64,000 nucleotides of DNA, from positions 620,001 to 684,000 of the forward strand of contig CAWEJL010000002.1 in NCBI GenBank assembly GCA_963809385.1, read 5' to 3'. This stretch comes from JAKAIY01 sp963809385. GTDB lineage: Bacteria > Chloroflexota > Ktedonobacteria > Ktedonobacterales > JADMIN01. The notes under the pieces were generated by a model that was not told the DNA's origin, did no database searches, and was given only the letters and a program-made list of their open reading frames with translations. Each line of letters starts with the position of its first letter. The stretch's first letter is position 1. A program made the translations under genes and the position numbers. Shown piece by piece: positions 35,726 through 43,989 of the stretch.

Positions 35726-36139
35726 ATGCCGACCAATCGCCGTCAGGACCAGCTCGGACAGGTCATCACGCGCGAGCTGAGCGATTTGATGCGCATGCGG
35801 ATGAAGGATCCCAGAATCGGCTTTGCGAGCATCACCGCTGTCGAAGTGACCAAAGATCTCAGTTACGCGAAAGTGTTCGTCAGCGTCATGGGAACTCCCG
35901 AGGAGCAGCGTGAGACGATGCGCGGCTTGCGCCACGCGGCCGGATTCCTCCGGCATGAGCTGGCGCAACGCCTGACGATCCGTCATGTGCCTGAGCTTAC
36001 GTTCCAGCTCGATGAATCCATCGCTCGCGGCGCCAGGGTGATCGAGCTGCTCAATCAGGTGAGTGGAGAGGCCGCGCCTACTGCGGCGCCTGCCACCGCG
36101 CCTGCCACCGCGTCCACCGCGACGGAGGAGCGCGAGTAG
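35726..36139 (+). CDS. rbfA: Ribosome-binding factor A
   Basis: KH-fold assembly factor that binds the 16S 5' helix region during late 30S maturation and cold adaptation. RRQDQLGQVITRELSDLMRM, DPRIGFASITAVEVTKDLSYAKVFVS and RTxxHVPEL-like RHVPELTFQLDESIARGARVIELL are the family core. 137 residues, with a 25-residue Ala/Thr/Pro tail after the fold. AGGTGAT-type ribosome site seven bases before ATG 35726. A strong hairpin follows before nrnA, the common downstream partner of rbfA. Confidence 0.96.
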   Translation: MPTNRRQDQLGQVITRELSDLMRMRMKDPRIGFASITAVEVTKDLSYAKVFVSVMGTPEEQRETMRGLRHAAGFLRHELAQRLTIRHVPELTFQLDESIARGARVIELLNQVSGEAAPTAAPATAPATASTATEERE

Positions 36140-36152
36140 CGGCGCGGCGAGA

Positions 36153-36189
36153 CCAGCGGGACGGTTGGCGAAGGCCACCGTCCCGCTGG
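36153..36189 (+). terminator. Hairpin between rbfA and nrnA
   Basis: CCAGCGGGACGGT pairs perfectly with ACCGTCCCGCTGG around an 11-base loop, 13 bases after the rbfA stop. It may attenuate readthrough into nrnA. Confidence 0.65.
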
Positions 36190-36250
36190 CGTGTCTGGGC
36201 GGGTGTAAATTCAGCGGCTCGCGACAGCGCGGGCGAGGAGGAAGCGATTC

Positions 36251-37327
36251 ATGGCGGAGCGTGATACGGCGGCCCGGCTGGCGGAAATGGCCACACGCGG
36301 CGAGCGACTGGGCGAAATCCTGGCGCGCGCCATCCCGGATGAGCGCGTCGCGCCCGCCTGGGATCTGATCGCGAAGGCGGCCCATATCCTGCTGCTGGCG
36401 CACGAAAAGCCGGACCCCGACGCGCTCGGCTCCGCGCTGGGGTTGGCGTTCGCGCTGGCGCCGCTGGGCAAGCGCTGCGTCGTCGCCTGCGCCGACCCCG
36501 TCCCCGCCAACTACACGTTCCTGCCGGGTCGCGAGACCGTCGTCACTGAGCTACCCGACGAAAACTTCGACCTGGTGATCGCGCTCGACGCGGGCGAGTT
36601 GCCACGCTACGGCGCGCTCTACACCCGCCACAAAGCGTTCTTCGATGGCGCGACGGTCCTGAACCTCGACCACCACGTCTCCTCTCCCGGTATCGGAGCC
36701 TACGCCATCATTGATGTGCCATCCGCCGCCACCGCCGAGCTGCTGACGATTCTGCTGCTGAATCGCGGCGTGGCGATTGACCGCGAGGCGGCGATCTGCT
36801 TGCTGGCGGGGATTATCACCGACACGCGCGCCTTCGAGTTCGACGCCACCACCGACCGCACGCTCATGGCGGGGGCCTATCTCGTGGCCCAGGGCGCGAC
36901 GCCGCAGGACATCATCAAGCCGGTGTACCGCATGAAGCCGCTGGCCAAGGCGCGGCTGTGGGGGCGGGCGCTGCGAACGCTCGACTCGGCGGCGAGCGAG
37001 CGGGTCGTGTGGGCCATCATCCGCCAGGAGGACTTCGCCGCCGCTGGGGCCACCGCCGACATGGACGACGGCCTGCCCAGTTATCTCGTGGATATCGAAG
37101 GCGTCGCGCTGGCGGCGCTGTTCCGCGAGCAGCCAGACGGACGGACGCGCGTCAGCGTGCGCTCAGTCGCGCCGTACGACGCGGCGGCGCTCTGCGGGCG
37201 CTTCGGCGGCGGCGGACATGTGCGCGCGGCGGGCTGCTCGCTGGCGATGGGCGTGGACGCGGCGGTCGAGACGTTCGTCCCAGCGTTGGTGGAAGCGGTG
37301 GGCGCCGGAACGCCTACCGCGCGCTGA
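36251..37327 (+). CDS. nrnA: Bifunctional oligoribonuclease / pAp phosphatase (NrnA-like DHH protein)
   Basis: Degrades 2-5-nucleotide RNA fragments and 3'-phosphoadenosine 5'-phosphate in the cytoplasm. DHH-family sites: LLAHEKPDPDALGSALGLA (Mn2+ ligands), VIALDAGEL, NLDHHVSS (the DHH motif), then the DHHA1 domain ending in GRFGGGGHVRAAGCSL, which grips substrate. 358 residues; the first 40 residues are an extra charged helix compared with the usual family start. GGAGGAAG precedes ATG 36251. It follows rbfA as in many genomes and converges with the kinase cluster. Confidence 0.94.
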   Translation: MAERDTAARLAEMATRGERLGEILARAIPDERVAPAWDLIAKAAHILLLAHEKPDPDALGSALGLAFALAPLGKRCVVACADPVPANYTFLPGRETVVTELPDENFDLVIALDAGELPRYGALYTRHKAFFDGATVLNLDHHVSSPGIGAYAIIDVPSAATAELLTILLLNRGVAIDREAAICLLAGIITDTRAFEFDATTDRTLMAGAYLVAQGATPQDIIKPVYRMKPLAKARLWGRALRTLDSAASERVVWAIIRQEDFAAAGATADMDDGLPSYLVDIEGVALAALFREQPDGRTRVSVRSVAPYDAAALCGRFGGGGHVRAAGCSLAMGVDAAVETFVPALVEAVGAGTPTAR

Positions 37328-37342
37328 GTGGCCCAGCCAGTA

Positions 37343-38662
37343 TCAGGCCATCGCGGAGCCGCAGCGGGTGCAAAAGCGTGTCCCAGCGGAGTTGCGCACG
37401 CCGCAGTTGCGGCAGGTCTTGCCAGCGACGCCTTGCAACATACTGAAGCCGCAGCGGGTGCAGAAGCGGTTCAGCGGCTGGTTGGGCGTCTGGCAATTGG
37501 GGCAGGCCAGCCAGCGGCTGGTTGGCTGCGGGAGGCCAGGCCCGCCAGGCGCGCCTGGCGCCACAGGGGCGGAAATCACGCCGGCGCGCGCGGTGGGCAT
37601 CGGCGTTGAGGGCGGCCCGGAGCGTGCCGGGCCGAAGGGCTGGCCACAGGTGGAGCAGAAGCGCTGGGTAGCGTAGTTCGCGGCGTGGCAGGTGGGGCAG
37701 GTGAGGATCTGCTGGGTCGTCTGCTGCGTTCCAGTCGGGGCCTCATCGGGCACGCTGTGGATGTCGGGCTGACGGCGCTCACTGGGAGGCAGAGGCGCCT
37801 GGGCCGCCGCCGCCTGCTCCAGCGCCACGGCCATCTCGACCGCGCTCTGGAAGCGGTCGGCGGGGCTTTTCTCCAGCGCTTTCATCACGACTGACTGGAC
37901 CGCGATCGAGATGCGCGGGTTGTAGCGTGAGGGCGGCGGGGCAGGCTCGTAAATATGCGAGTGCGCGAGCGCGGTGTAGTTGTCGGCCTCGAATGGCGTG
38001 TGGCCGGTCAGCATCTCGTAGAGCATGACGCCCAGCGCGTAAATGTCGGTGCGGGCGTCTACCTGGCCACCACGACACTGCTCTGGGGACATGTATTCCG
38101 GGGTGCCGACGCCCGCGCCGCTGCGCGAGACAGCGGCGGAAGAGGCCAGCACCTTGGCGATGCCAAAGTCGCTCAACACCGCGCGCCGGTTGGTGTCGAG
38201 CAGCACGTTGACGGGCTTGACATCACGGTGAATGACCCCGCGCTCATGGGCATACGTCAGCGCGCCAGCCACCTGATGGATGATGCGCGTGACCTCGGCC
38301 AGGCTGAGGGATTTCGTCATATACTCGCGCAGGTTGCCGCCCGGCACATACTCCATGATGATAAAGAGCAGACCGTGTTCTTCGCCCGCGTCGTGGACGA
38401 TGACGATGTTAGGATGCGAGAAGCGGGCCAGCGCGCGCGCTTCCAGCTTGAACCGCTCGACAAAGTCCGGATCGGAGGCGTAGTAGGGCGGCAGCACCTT
38501 GATCGCCACATCGCGATCAAGGCGGTCCTGCCGGGCGCGGTAGACGCGCGCCATGCCACCCTGCCCCAGCATCAGGGTGACGACACACCCACCCAAGCTC
38601 CGCCCGATCAGGTCATCACGAGGGCGCCCTTCCGCCGCTTGCTCCGCCTCTTGCCCTGCCAC
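37343..38662 (-). CDS. Ser/Thr protein kinase with three C-terminal zinc ribbons
   Basis: A Hanks-type kinase of 439 residues. LGQGGMARVYRARQ is the Gly-rich loop, VAIKVLP the ATP Lys, GVIHRDVKPVNVLL the catalytic loop, LSDFGIAK the DFG and GTPEYMSPEQ the P+1 region. After residue about 290 there is no membrane helix or PASTA domain; instead come three CxxC-x9-10-CxxC ribbons (CPTCHAANYATQRFCSTC, CPNCQTPNQPLNRFCTRC, CRNCGVRNSAGTRFCTRC), likely a zinc-bound interaction module. It is the last gene of a cyclase-kinase-FHA-kinase run; phosphorylation of the FHA protein is plausible. Confidence 0.93.
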   Translation of the reverse strand: MAGQEAEQAAEGRPRDDLIGRSLGGCVVTLMLGQGGMARVYRARQDRLDRDVAIKVLPPYYASDPDFVERFKLEARALARFSHPNIVIVHDAGEEHGLLFIIMEYVPGGNLREYMTKSLSLAEVTRIIHQVAGALTYAHERGVIHRDVKPVNVLLDTNRRAVLSDFGIAKVLASSAAVSRSGAGVGTPEYMSPEQCRGGQVDARTDIYALGVMLYEMLTGHTPFEADNYTALAHSHIYEPAPPPSRYNPRISIAVQSVVMKALEKSPADRFQSAVEMAVALEQAAAAQAPLPPSERRQPDIHSVPDEAPTGTQQTTQQILTCPTCHAANYATQRFCSTCGQPFGPARSGPPSTPMPTARAGVISAPVAPGAPGGPGLPQPTSRWLACPNCQTPNQPLNRFCTRCGFSMLQGVAGKTCRNCGVRNSAGTRFCTRCGSAMA

Positions 38663-38740
38663 TCTTGCCTCTCCGCGCTACTGCGCCGCATCGCGCTGGC
38701 TGTTTCGCAGGCCGGTCTCACCGGCGCCGGGGATAAGGGA

Positions 38741-40066
38741 TTAGTGGCGCTGGAAGACCAGCGTTGTCTGGCCTACCTGCACTTCGTCGCCGTCCCGCAG
38801 AATATGCTCCATCACCTTCTGGCCATTGACGAAGGTGCCATTGGCGCTGTTCTCGTCGCGCAGCACGCACTGCCCCGACGCATCGCGCATGACCGTCGTG
38901 TGCAGGCGCGAGACGGCGAGGTCTTCGAGGAAGATGTCGCTGTCTCGGTGACGGCCAATGGTGATCCGCTCTTTACGAATCGGGTATTCAGCGCCTGGGT
39001 TCTTGCCCGCCTTCTCAACCAGCGCGGGCACGCCGGGCATAGCGCCGCGTCCAGCGCCCATTGGCGTCGAAGGCGTCGCCACCGGCTGCGCGGGCGGAGC
39101 GCCCCATGCGGGCTGGCTGGGTTGCTGTTGCGGAATCGTCGGTGGCGCGCCCCATCCAGCCTGGCTGGGAGAACCTTGCGGAGCGCCCCAGGCGGGCTGC
39201 TCGGACTGCCCCTGTGGCGCTATCGGGGCGCCCCAAGGAGCCTGCTCGGGCTGCCCTTGTGGCGCGCCCCATGCGGGCTGACTGGGCGCGGGCTGTTGTG
39301 CGGGCGCCCCCCACGGAGCCTGACTGGATGGGGCCTGCGGAGCCTGAGGAGCGCCCCAGCCACCTGACACGGGCTGGCTGGCTTGCGGCGCCTGCGGAGC
39401 GCCGAAGCCGCCCTGATCGCCCCACTGGCTACCCATCGCCCCCTGATCGCCCCAGGCGGACGCGGCGCCCGCAGCGCCCGCAGCGCCTGTTGCGGGCATC
39501 TCCCAAGGAGCGGCGCTCTTCTGGGCGCCGGGCGCCTGAGGAGCGCCCCATGCGTCCGCGGCCGCGGCGCTCCGGCCAACCGCTGGCGCTGGCTCATTCC
39601 AGGGATCTGGAGCGCTTTGCGCGCCCCACGGAGCGTTCTGATGCGCCCCAGCGTCCTGTTCGGCGAATGGCGCGCCCCATGCCTGGCCCTGGCCCTGGCT
39701 TGGCGCAGGCATGCGCCCCTGTCCAAAGCCTTGATCGTAACCCTGATCGTAACCCTGGTCCTGCGCGCCGTAGGGTTCTTCCATACCGGACGCCGGCCAC
39801 GGCTGGCCACTCGCGCCGCCACGGCTCCGGGCGGCATCTGGCCCGCCTGCGGGCGCTTGTGGCTGGCCGATCGGCCCCCGCTGGGCGTCATAATCGAGGC
39901 CGCTTCCCCGTTGCTGGCGCGTGGAGCTGTTGCCCCGTAGCACCATGACGAAGACCAGCAAAATCGCCAGTACGACCACGACTCCTGCGGCCGCCACTAG
40001 CACCGCGCTATTCGAGGCGGCTGCCGCGAGAGTCAGCGGCTCAAGGGCGCCAAATGCGAGAGCCAT
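38741..40066 (-). CDS. Membrane-anchored FHA protein with WGAP repeats
   Basis: About 441 residues. One N-terminal helix (VLVAAAGVVVVLAILLVFVMVL) is followed by 270 residues of Pro/Gln/Ala/Gly-rich repeats containing some fifteen WGAPQ or WGAPA units, and a C-terminal FHA domain: ITIGRHRDSDIFLEDLAVSRLHTTV and ENSANGTFVNGQKV with all phosphothreonine-binding residues. It should bind phosphorylated partners at the membrane, the linker acting as a flexible tether. GGAGG ten bases upstream favours ATG 40066 over 40108. It sits between two kinase genes that could create its ligand. Confidence 0.9.
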   Translation of the reverse strand: MALAFGALEPLTLAAAASNSAVLVAAAGVVVVLAILLVFVMVLRGNSSTRQQRGSGLDYDAQRGPIGQPQAPAGGPDAARSRGGASGQPWPASGMEEPYGAQDQGYDQGYDQGFGQGRMPAPSQGQGQAWGAPFAEQDAGAHQNAPWGAQSAPDPWNEPAPAVGRSAAAADAWGAPQAPGAQKSAAPWEMPATGAAGAAGAASAWGDQGAMGSQWGDQGGFGAPQAPQASQPVSGGWGAPQAPQAPSSQAPWGAPAQQPAPSQPAWGAPQGQPEQAPWGAPIAPQGQSEQPAWGAPQGSPSQAGWGAPPTIPQQQPSQPAWGAPPAQPVATPSTPMGAGRGAMPGVPALVEKAGKNPGAEYPIRKERITIGRHRDSDIFLEDLAVSRLHTTVMRDASGQCVLRDENSANGTFVNGQKVMEHILRDGDEVQVGQTTLVFQRH

Positions 40067-40113
40067 AGGGTGTTCGTCCTCCGTAACGCCGCTCAAGGCG
40101 CCCATCATCGCCG

Positions 40114-41319
40114 TTATCGCCCGCGGGCCTCGAAGCGGAGATCTATATTGCCGAGTCGAAGTGTATCACCATCATGAATCTCAACGTCCTGATGCGGGAC
40201 AAGCGGCGCGCCGTTGAGCTGAGTGCGATTATAGGCGTTGAGATCTTCGATGTAACAATGTCCATCGCGCCGGGTGAAGCGCGCGTGACGTCGTGAGACG
40301 GTCTGCGATGGGTCCATTGGCAGCAGGTCAATCGCTGGGAATACACCGCGCGCGGCGTCGCTGCGCCCGATGATCATATCAGCGGCGGTCAGCGGAAAGA
40401 CCGGGCCACTGGGGGCGACAACGAAAGCCGCGACGCCACGCGCCGCGAGGTCACCACCCGCAAGCTGGCCGGAGGGCGACGCCCGTGTGCCCGCGCGGTC
40501 GAGGCCGAGCAGCGCGTCCGCCGCCGCGACGAACTCCTCCGGTGTCTGGAAACGTTGTTCGGGGCGCTTGGCTAGCGCGCGCTGAAAGAATGCGTTGAAG
40601 CTGGGTGGCAGCTCCGGCCGCAGCGCCGTCGCTGACGGGATCGGGCCGTTGAGGTGCTTCATCACCACATCCCAGGCGTGGTCGCCATCGTAGGGCACGC
40701 GCCCGGTCAGCAGCTCGAAGAAGACGCAGCCTAGCGAGTAAAGATCGGCGCGGGTATCCACCTTGCGGCTATCTTCCACCTGCTCCGGTGAGACATAGAA
40801 AGGCGTGCCGACGAAAAAGCCGGTCACGGTGATGTCTTTCGACTCGTTGGCGCGCGCCAGCCCGAAGTCGGTCAGCTTGACGGTGCCATCCACGGTGAGC
40901 AACAGGTTCTGCGGCTTGATGTCACGGTGGGTAACGCCACGCGACGCCGCCGAGGCGACCCCCGCCGCGGACTGCTCGATCACATCCACCGCGCGCTTGG
41001 GCTGGAACGGTCCGCCGGTCAGCACAGCGTGCTTGAGCGTGTGGCCGTCCACGTAGTCCATGACGATGAACAAGCTGCCCTTGTCCTCACCGAAGTCCAC
41101 CGGCGCCACGACGTGCGGGCCAGAGATGCGGCTGAGCAGTTCGAATTCACGCTCGAAGCGCTCTTTGAGCTCGGTGTCAGCGGCGGCCTCACGGCTGAGC
41201 GCCTTGACGGCGTAGATGCGGTTGGTCTCCAGGTCACGCCCGATATAGACCGTCGCCATGCTGCCGCGCCCGCGCTCGTCTATCAACTTGTAGCGATTTT
41301 TTAGCAACCGTCCGAGCAT
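40114..41319 (-). CDS. Ser/Thr protein kinase fused to an FHA domain
   Basis: 401 residues. Kinase features: RGRGSMATVYIG, YAVKAL, GVTHRDIKPQNLLL, LTDFGLARA, GTPFYVSPEQV and a normal C-lobe. From about residue 300 an FHA domain follows: IIGRSDAARGVFPAIDL, SQTVSRRHARFTRRDG and NAYNRTQLNGAPL. Kinase and FHA in one soluble chain suggests recruitment of its own phosphorylated substrates or self-regulation. The start at 41319 (MLGRLLKNRYKL) agrees with kinase family starts. It lies 48 bases upstream of the FHA membrane protein gene. Confidence 0.94.
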   Translation of the reverse strand: MLGRLLKNRYKLIDERGRGSMATVYIGRDLETNRIYAVKALSREAAADTELKERFEREFELLSRISGPHVVAPVDFGEDKGSLFIVMDYVDGHTLKHAVLTGGPFQPKRAVDVIEQSAAGVASAASRGVTHRDIKPQNLLLTVDGTVKLTDFGLARANESKDITVTGFFVGTPFYVSPEQVEDSRKVDTRADLYSLGCVFFELLTGRVPYDGDHAWDVVMKHLNGPIPSATALRPELPPSFNAFFQRALAKRPEQRFQTPEEFVAAADALLGLDRAGTRASPSGQLAGGDLAARGVAAFVVAPSGPVFPLTAADMIIGRSDAARGVFPAIDLLPMDPSQTVSRRHARFTRRDGHCYIEDLNAYNRTQLNGAPLVPHQDVEIHDGDTLRLGNIDLRFEARGR

Positions 41320-41563
41320 AGTAGCCCCCGCTCCCGCCTGATGTCTCCCAGCGCGCGGCAATGACGAACATATAGCGTGAATACGTCGAGGCGTGTTTTG
41401 TGTTGGGAGGAGCGACGGCGCCCCATCACACAAGGTCGCGCCCCATTATAGCAACTGGCCTGGCCCGCCGCAATGATATGCGCCACATTTGGGGGGCGAT
41501 CTCAGTCTACCACGCCGCCTCCGCTCGCGGCGTCCGCTGGCTATTCATGACCGGGAGCGATCG

Positions 41564-43597
41564 CTACGCGGGTTCCACCGGGTCGCGCAGACCGTCGAGC
41601 TGGAAGACCGGCAGCGGCGCCATGCGCCCCTTGACGGCCAGTGGCTCTAGCGGGCGCGTCAGACCCAGGCCATCACAGGTGGCGCAGGTCTCGGCGCTGA
41701 GCAAGATCTGGTTCGCGCTGGCGCACGTCTGCAGCCGCGAGGCAATGTTGACGGTGTCGCCGATGGCGGTGTAGTTCTGCATACGGCCTGGCGCGCCGAT
41801 GTTGCCCACCAGCGCCAGCCCGGTATGCACACCGATGCCATACTGCGCGCGGGTCTGTGGCTGGCCAGTGCGCTCGTCGGCCTCCTCCAGCGCCTGGCGC
41901 ATCGCCCAGGCGGCGCGCACCGCGCGCGCGGCGTGATCGGGCTGGGGCAGCGGCGCGTTGAAGATCGCCATCAGCGCGTCACCGATGTACATCGTCAGCG
42001 TGCCCTCCTCGTCCCAAATGGCGCGGGTGAGCAGGTCGAGGTAGTGGTTGAGCATGCTCACCACGGCGTCAGGCGCGAGCTGGGCGGCGATCTGGCTGAA
42101 GTTGCGGATGTCGGCGAAGACGACGCTGATCTCGCGCGTCTCGCCGCCGAGATGCGCCGCCGATGGGTCGGCGAGTAGCTGGCGCACGACGGCGGGATGC
42201 ACGTAACGCCCGAAGATCTGCTGGATCTCGCGCGCCTGCCGCTGGCTGCGGCGCAGCTCGGTCAAGTCTTCCAGCGTCAGCGCCACGCCCAGCGGCAGAG
42301 GGCTGTCGCCATCCTGGGACTCGCCGTCGCGCAGCGGCGTGACGTTCAGCCGCAGCGAGACTTCGCCGCGCCCGGCCAGGTCGCGCGTCAGCTCGTAGCC
42401 CAGCGTCGCGTCGCGCTGACTGACCGCCCGGCGCAGCGCGCCCGCCAGCGCATCATCCGTCTGTCCGTCTATCTGGCCGTCCGCGCCTGCCAGCGCCTCC
42501 GCCAGCGAGCCGCCGACCACGGCGCCTGGCGCGCGGCCCAGCATGCGCTCCGCCGCCAGGTTGAGCGTCGTCACGCGCCCGCTGAGGTCGGTGGTAATGA
42601 CGCCGCTCGCGATCGAGGCGAAGACGTTCTCCATGAACGACTTGATGGCGTCCAGCTCGCGGATATTGGCGCGCAGATCGCTGACCAGCCGAGCGTTCTC
42701 GATGGCGATGGCGGCCTGATTGCAGAACGCGGCCAGCAAATCGAGACTGCTCTGGTCGAACAGTTGCGCCTCATGGCGGCTATCCACATACACCACGCCG
42801 ACGCCGCGCCCGCGCGTGAGCAGCGGCGCGCACATCACCGAGCGGATGCCGTAACTGACGACACTAAAGTTCATCTTCAGCCGCTCATCGGCTTGCGCGT
42901 CAGTGGTCAGCAGCGGTGTGCGAGTAGTCCATACCTGGTCTACGACGCCGCGGCTGAGGGCCAGTTGGTCTTCGGAGACAGGCTGGCCGGCGGCGTCGCG
43001 CCCGGTGGTGAAGCGCAGCGCGTCATCCGCCGCGTCCCACAGCAGAATCGCCCCGCTCTCGGCGCGCACGACCTCGATCAGCAGCGCCATCACGCGGCCC
43101 AGCACCTCATCGAGGTCGAGCGAAGTATTGAGCTCCTGGGCGATGGTGTAGAGCATAGCCAGCCGCTCGCGCTCGGCGCCGACCGAACTCCAGTCGCTGC
43201 CAACGACCTGGGCCGACTCGCGCAGGCGGCGCAGATCGTTGTCGAGCCTACCCAGCCGCCGGTCGGCGGTGCGCGCCAGATCGAGCGCGTGGATCAGCAG
43301 TTGCGTGCGCGGGTCGGCGGTATCGCTGGCATAGGTCCCCTCGACGAACGGCTCCAGCGTGCGCGCGTGACGGTGCATCGCGGCGGCAAGCTCACCAATC
43401 TCGCGCTCCAGGTTGCTCATCGCGTCCTGGCCGCGCTGCCATGCGATCTGTGGCTCCGCTGGGCGTGGCGCCGTGACGGCGGCGCCGGACGCGACGGCGC
43501 CACTGATCACGACCGTACGCTCCAGCGTGATATCGCGCGCCGCGCCGCTGGCGCCTTCGCCCGCGACCACCTCGCCGCCTGACACTTCGTCGCTCAT
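41564..43597 (-). CDS. GAF-PAS class III nucleotide cyclase
   Basis: 677 residues, soluble. An N-terminal helical region leads to a GAF domain (ERLAMLYTIAQELNTSLDLD, FCNQAAIAIENARL), a PAS domain (VFASIASGVITTDLSGRVTT), a signalling helix and a class III cyclase domain. Both metal Asp are present (VVFADIRNFSQIA, MYIGDALMAIF), as are Asn/Arg of VNIASRL. The residue before YIGD that is usually the adenine-selecting Lys is Met (LTMYIGD, from codon ATG), so the nucleotide is uncertain. It heads the minus-strand kinase-FHA cluster and is divergent from a GAF/PAS histidine kinase. Confidence 0.93.
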   Translation of the reverse strand: MSDEVSGGEVVAGEGASGAARDITLERTVVISGAVASGAAVTAPRPAEPQIAWQRGQDAMSNLEREIGELAAAMHRHARTLEPFVEGTYASDTADPRTQLLIHALDLARTADRRLGRLDNDLRRLRESAQVVGSDWSSVGAERERLAMLYTIAQELNTSLDLDEVLGRVMALLIEVVRAESGAILLWDAADDALRFTTGRDAAGQPVSEDQLALSRGVVDQVWTTRTPLLTTDAQADERLKMNFSVVSYGIRSVMCAPLLTRGRGVGVVYVDSRHEAQLFDQSSLDLLAAFCNQAAIAIENARLVSDLRANIRELDAIKSFMENVFASIASGVITTDLSGRVTTLNLAAERMLGRAPGAVVGGSLAEALAGADGQIDGQTDDALAGALRRAVSQRDATLGYELTRDLAGRGEVSLRLNVTPLRDGESQDGDSPLPLGVALTLEDLTELRRSQRQAREIQQIFGRYVHPAVVRQLLADPSAAHLGGETREISVVFADIRNFSQIAAQLAPDAVVSMLNHYLDLLTRAIWDEEGTLTMYIGDALMAIFNAPLPQPDHAARAVRAAWAMRQALEEADERTGQPQTRAQYGIGVHTGLALVGNIGAPGRMQNYTAIGDTVNIASRLQTCASANQILLSAETCATCDGLGLTRPLEPLAVKGRMAPLPVFQLDGLRDPVEPA

Positions 43598-43652
43598 CGC
43601 ACGCTCCTTATCCAGGGCTTACGAATCGGTTCTAAAATGAATCTGTATCCCG

Positions 43653-43692
43653 TGTAGTGTACAAGACGAATGACAAATGTAGTGTACAAGAC
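43653..43692. promoter_or_regulatory. Direct-repeat operator between cyclase and histidine kinase genes
   Basis: TGTAGTGTACAAGAC occurs twice, at 43653-43667 and 43678-43692, with a 25-bp period, in the divergent intergenic region about 60-95 bases above the cyclase start. The exact repeat suggests binding of two protein units on nearly the same DNA face. The regulator is unknown. Confidence 0.6.
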
Positions 43693-43989
43693 AAACGGAA
43701 CGGAGTGGGTGGCACCCACGTTTCATCTCTATGCCTCGATGGCCGAATGGCGCCAGCGGCGATTGAGACTTCCCAGACCCATCTCTCCCAGCCAGGCGGC
43801 GGCGCGTTGACCGCGCCCCTGTGGGCTGCGTACACTGTCCTATTATCGCCATGCGCCAGCCTTTGATGGCGCGCGGCGCCACGCGGCGCTACCGGATCAG
43901 GCTGGCGAGATTAGGCAAATGCCAGCGGTTGAACCAGCATGGGTATGGGTACAAAGAGCCAGCGGATATGTGGGAAGGGATGCGGCGTA

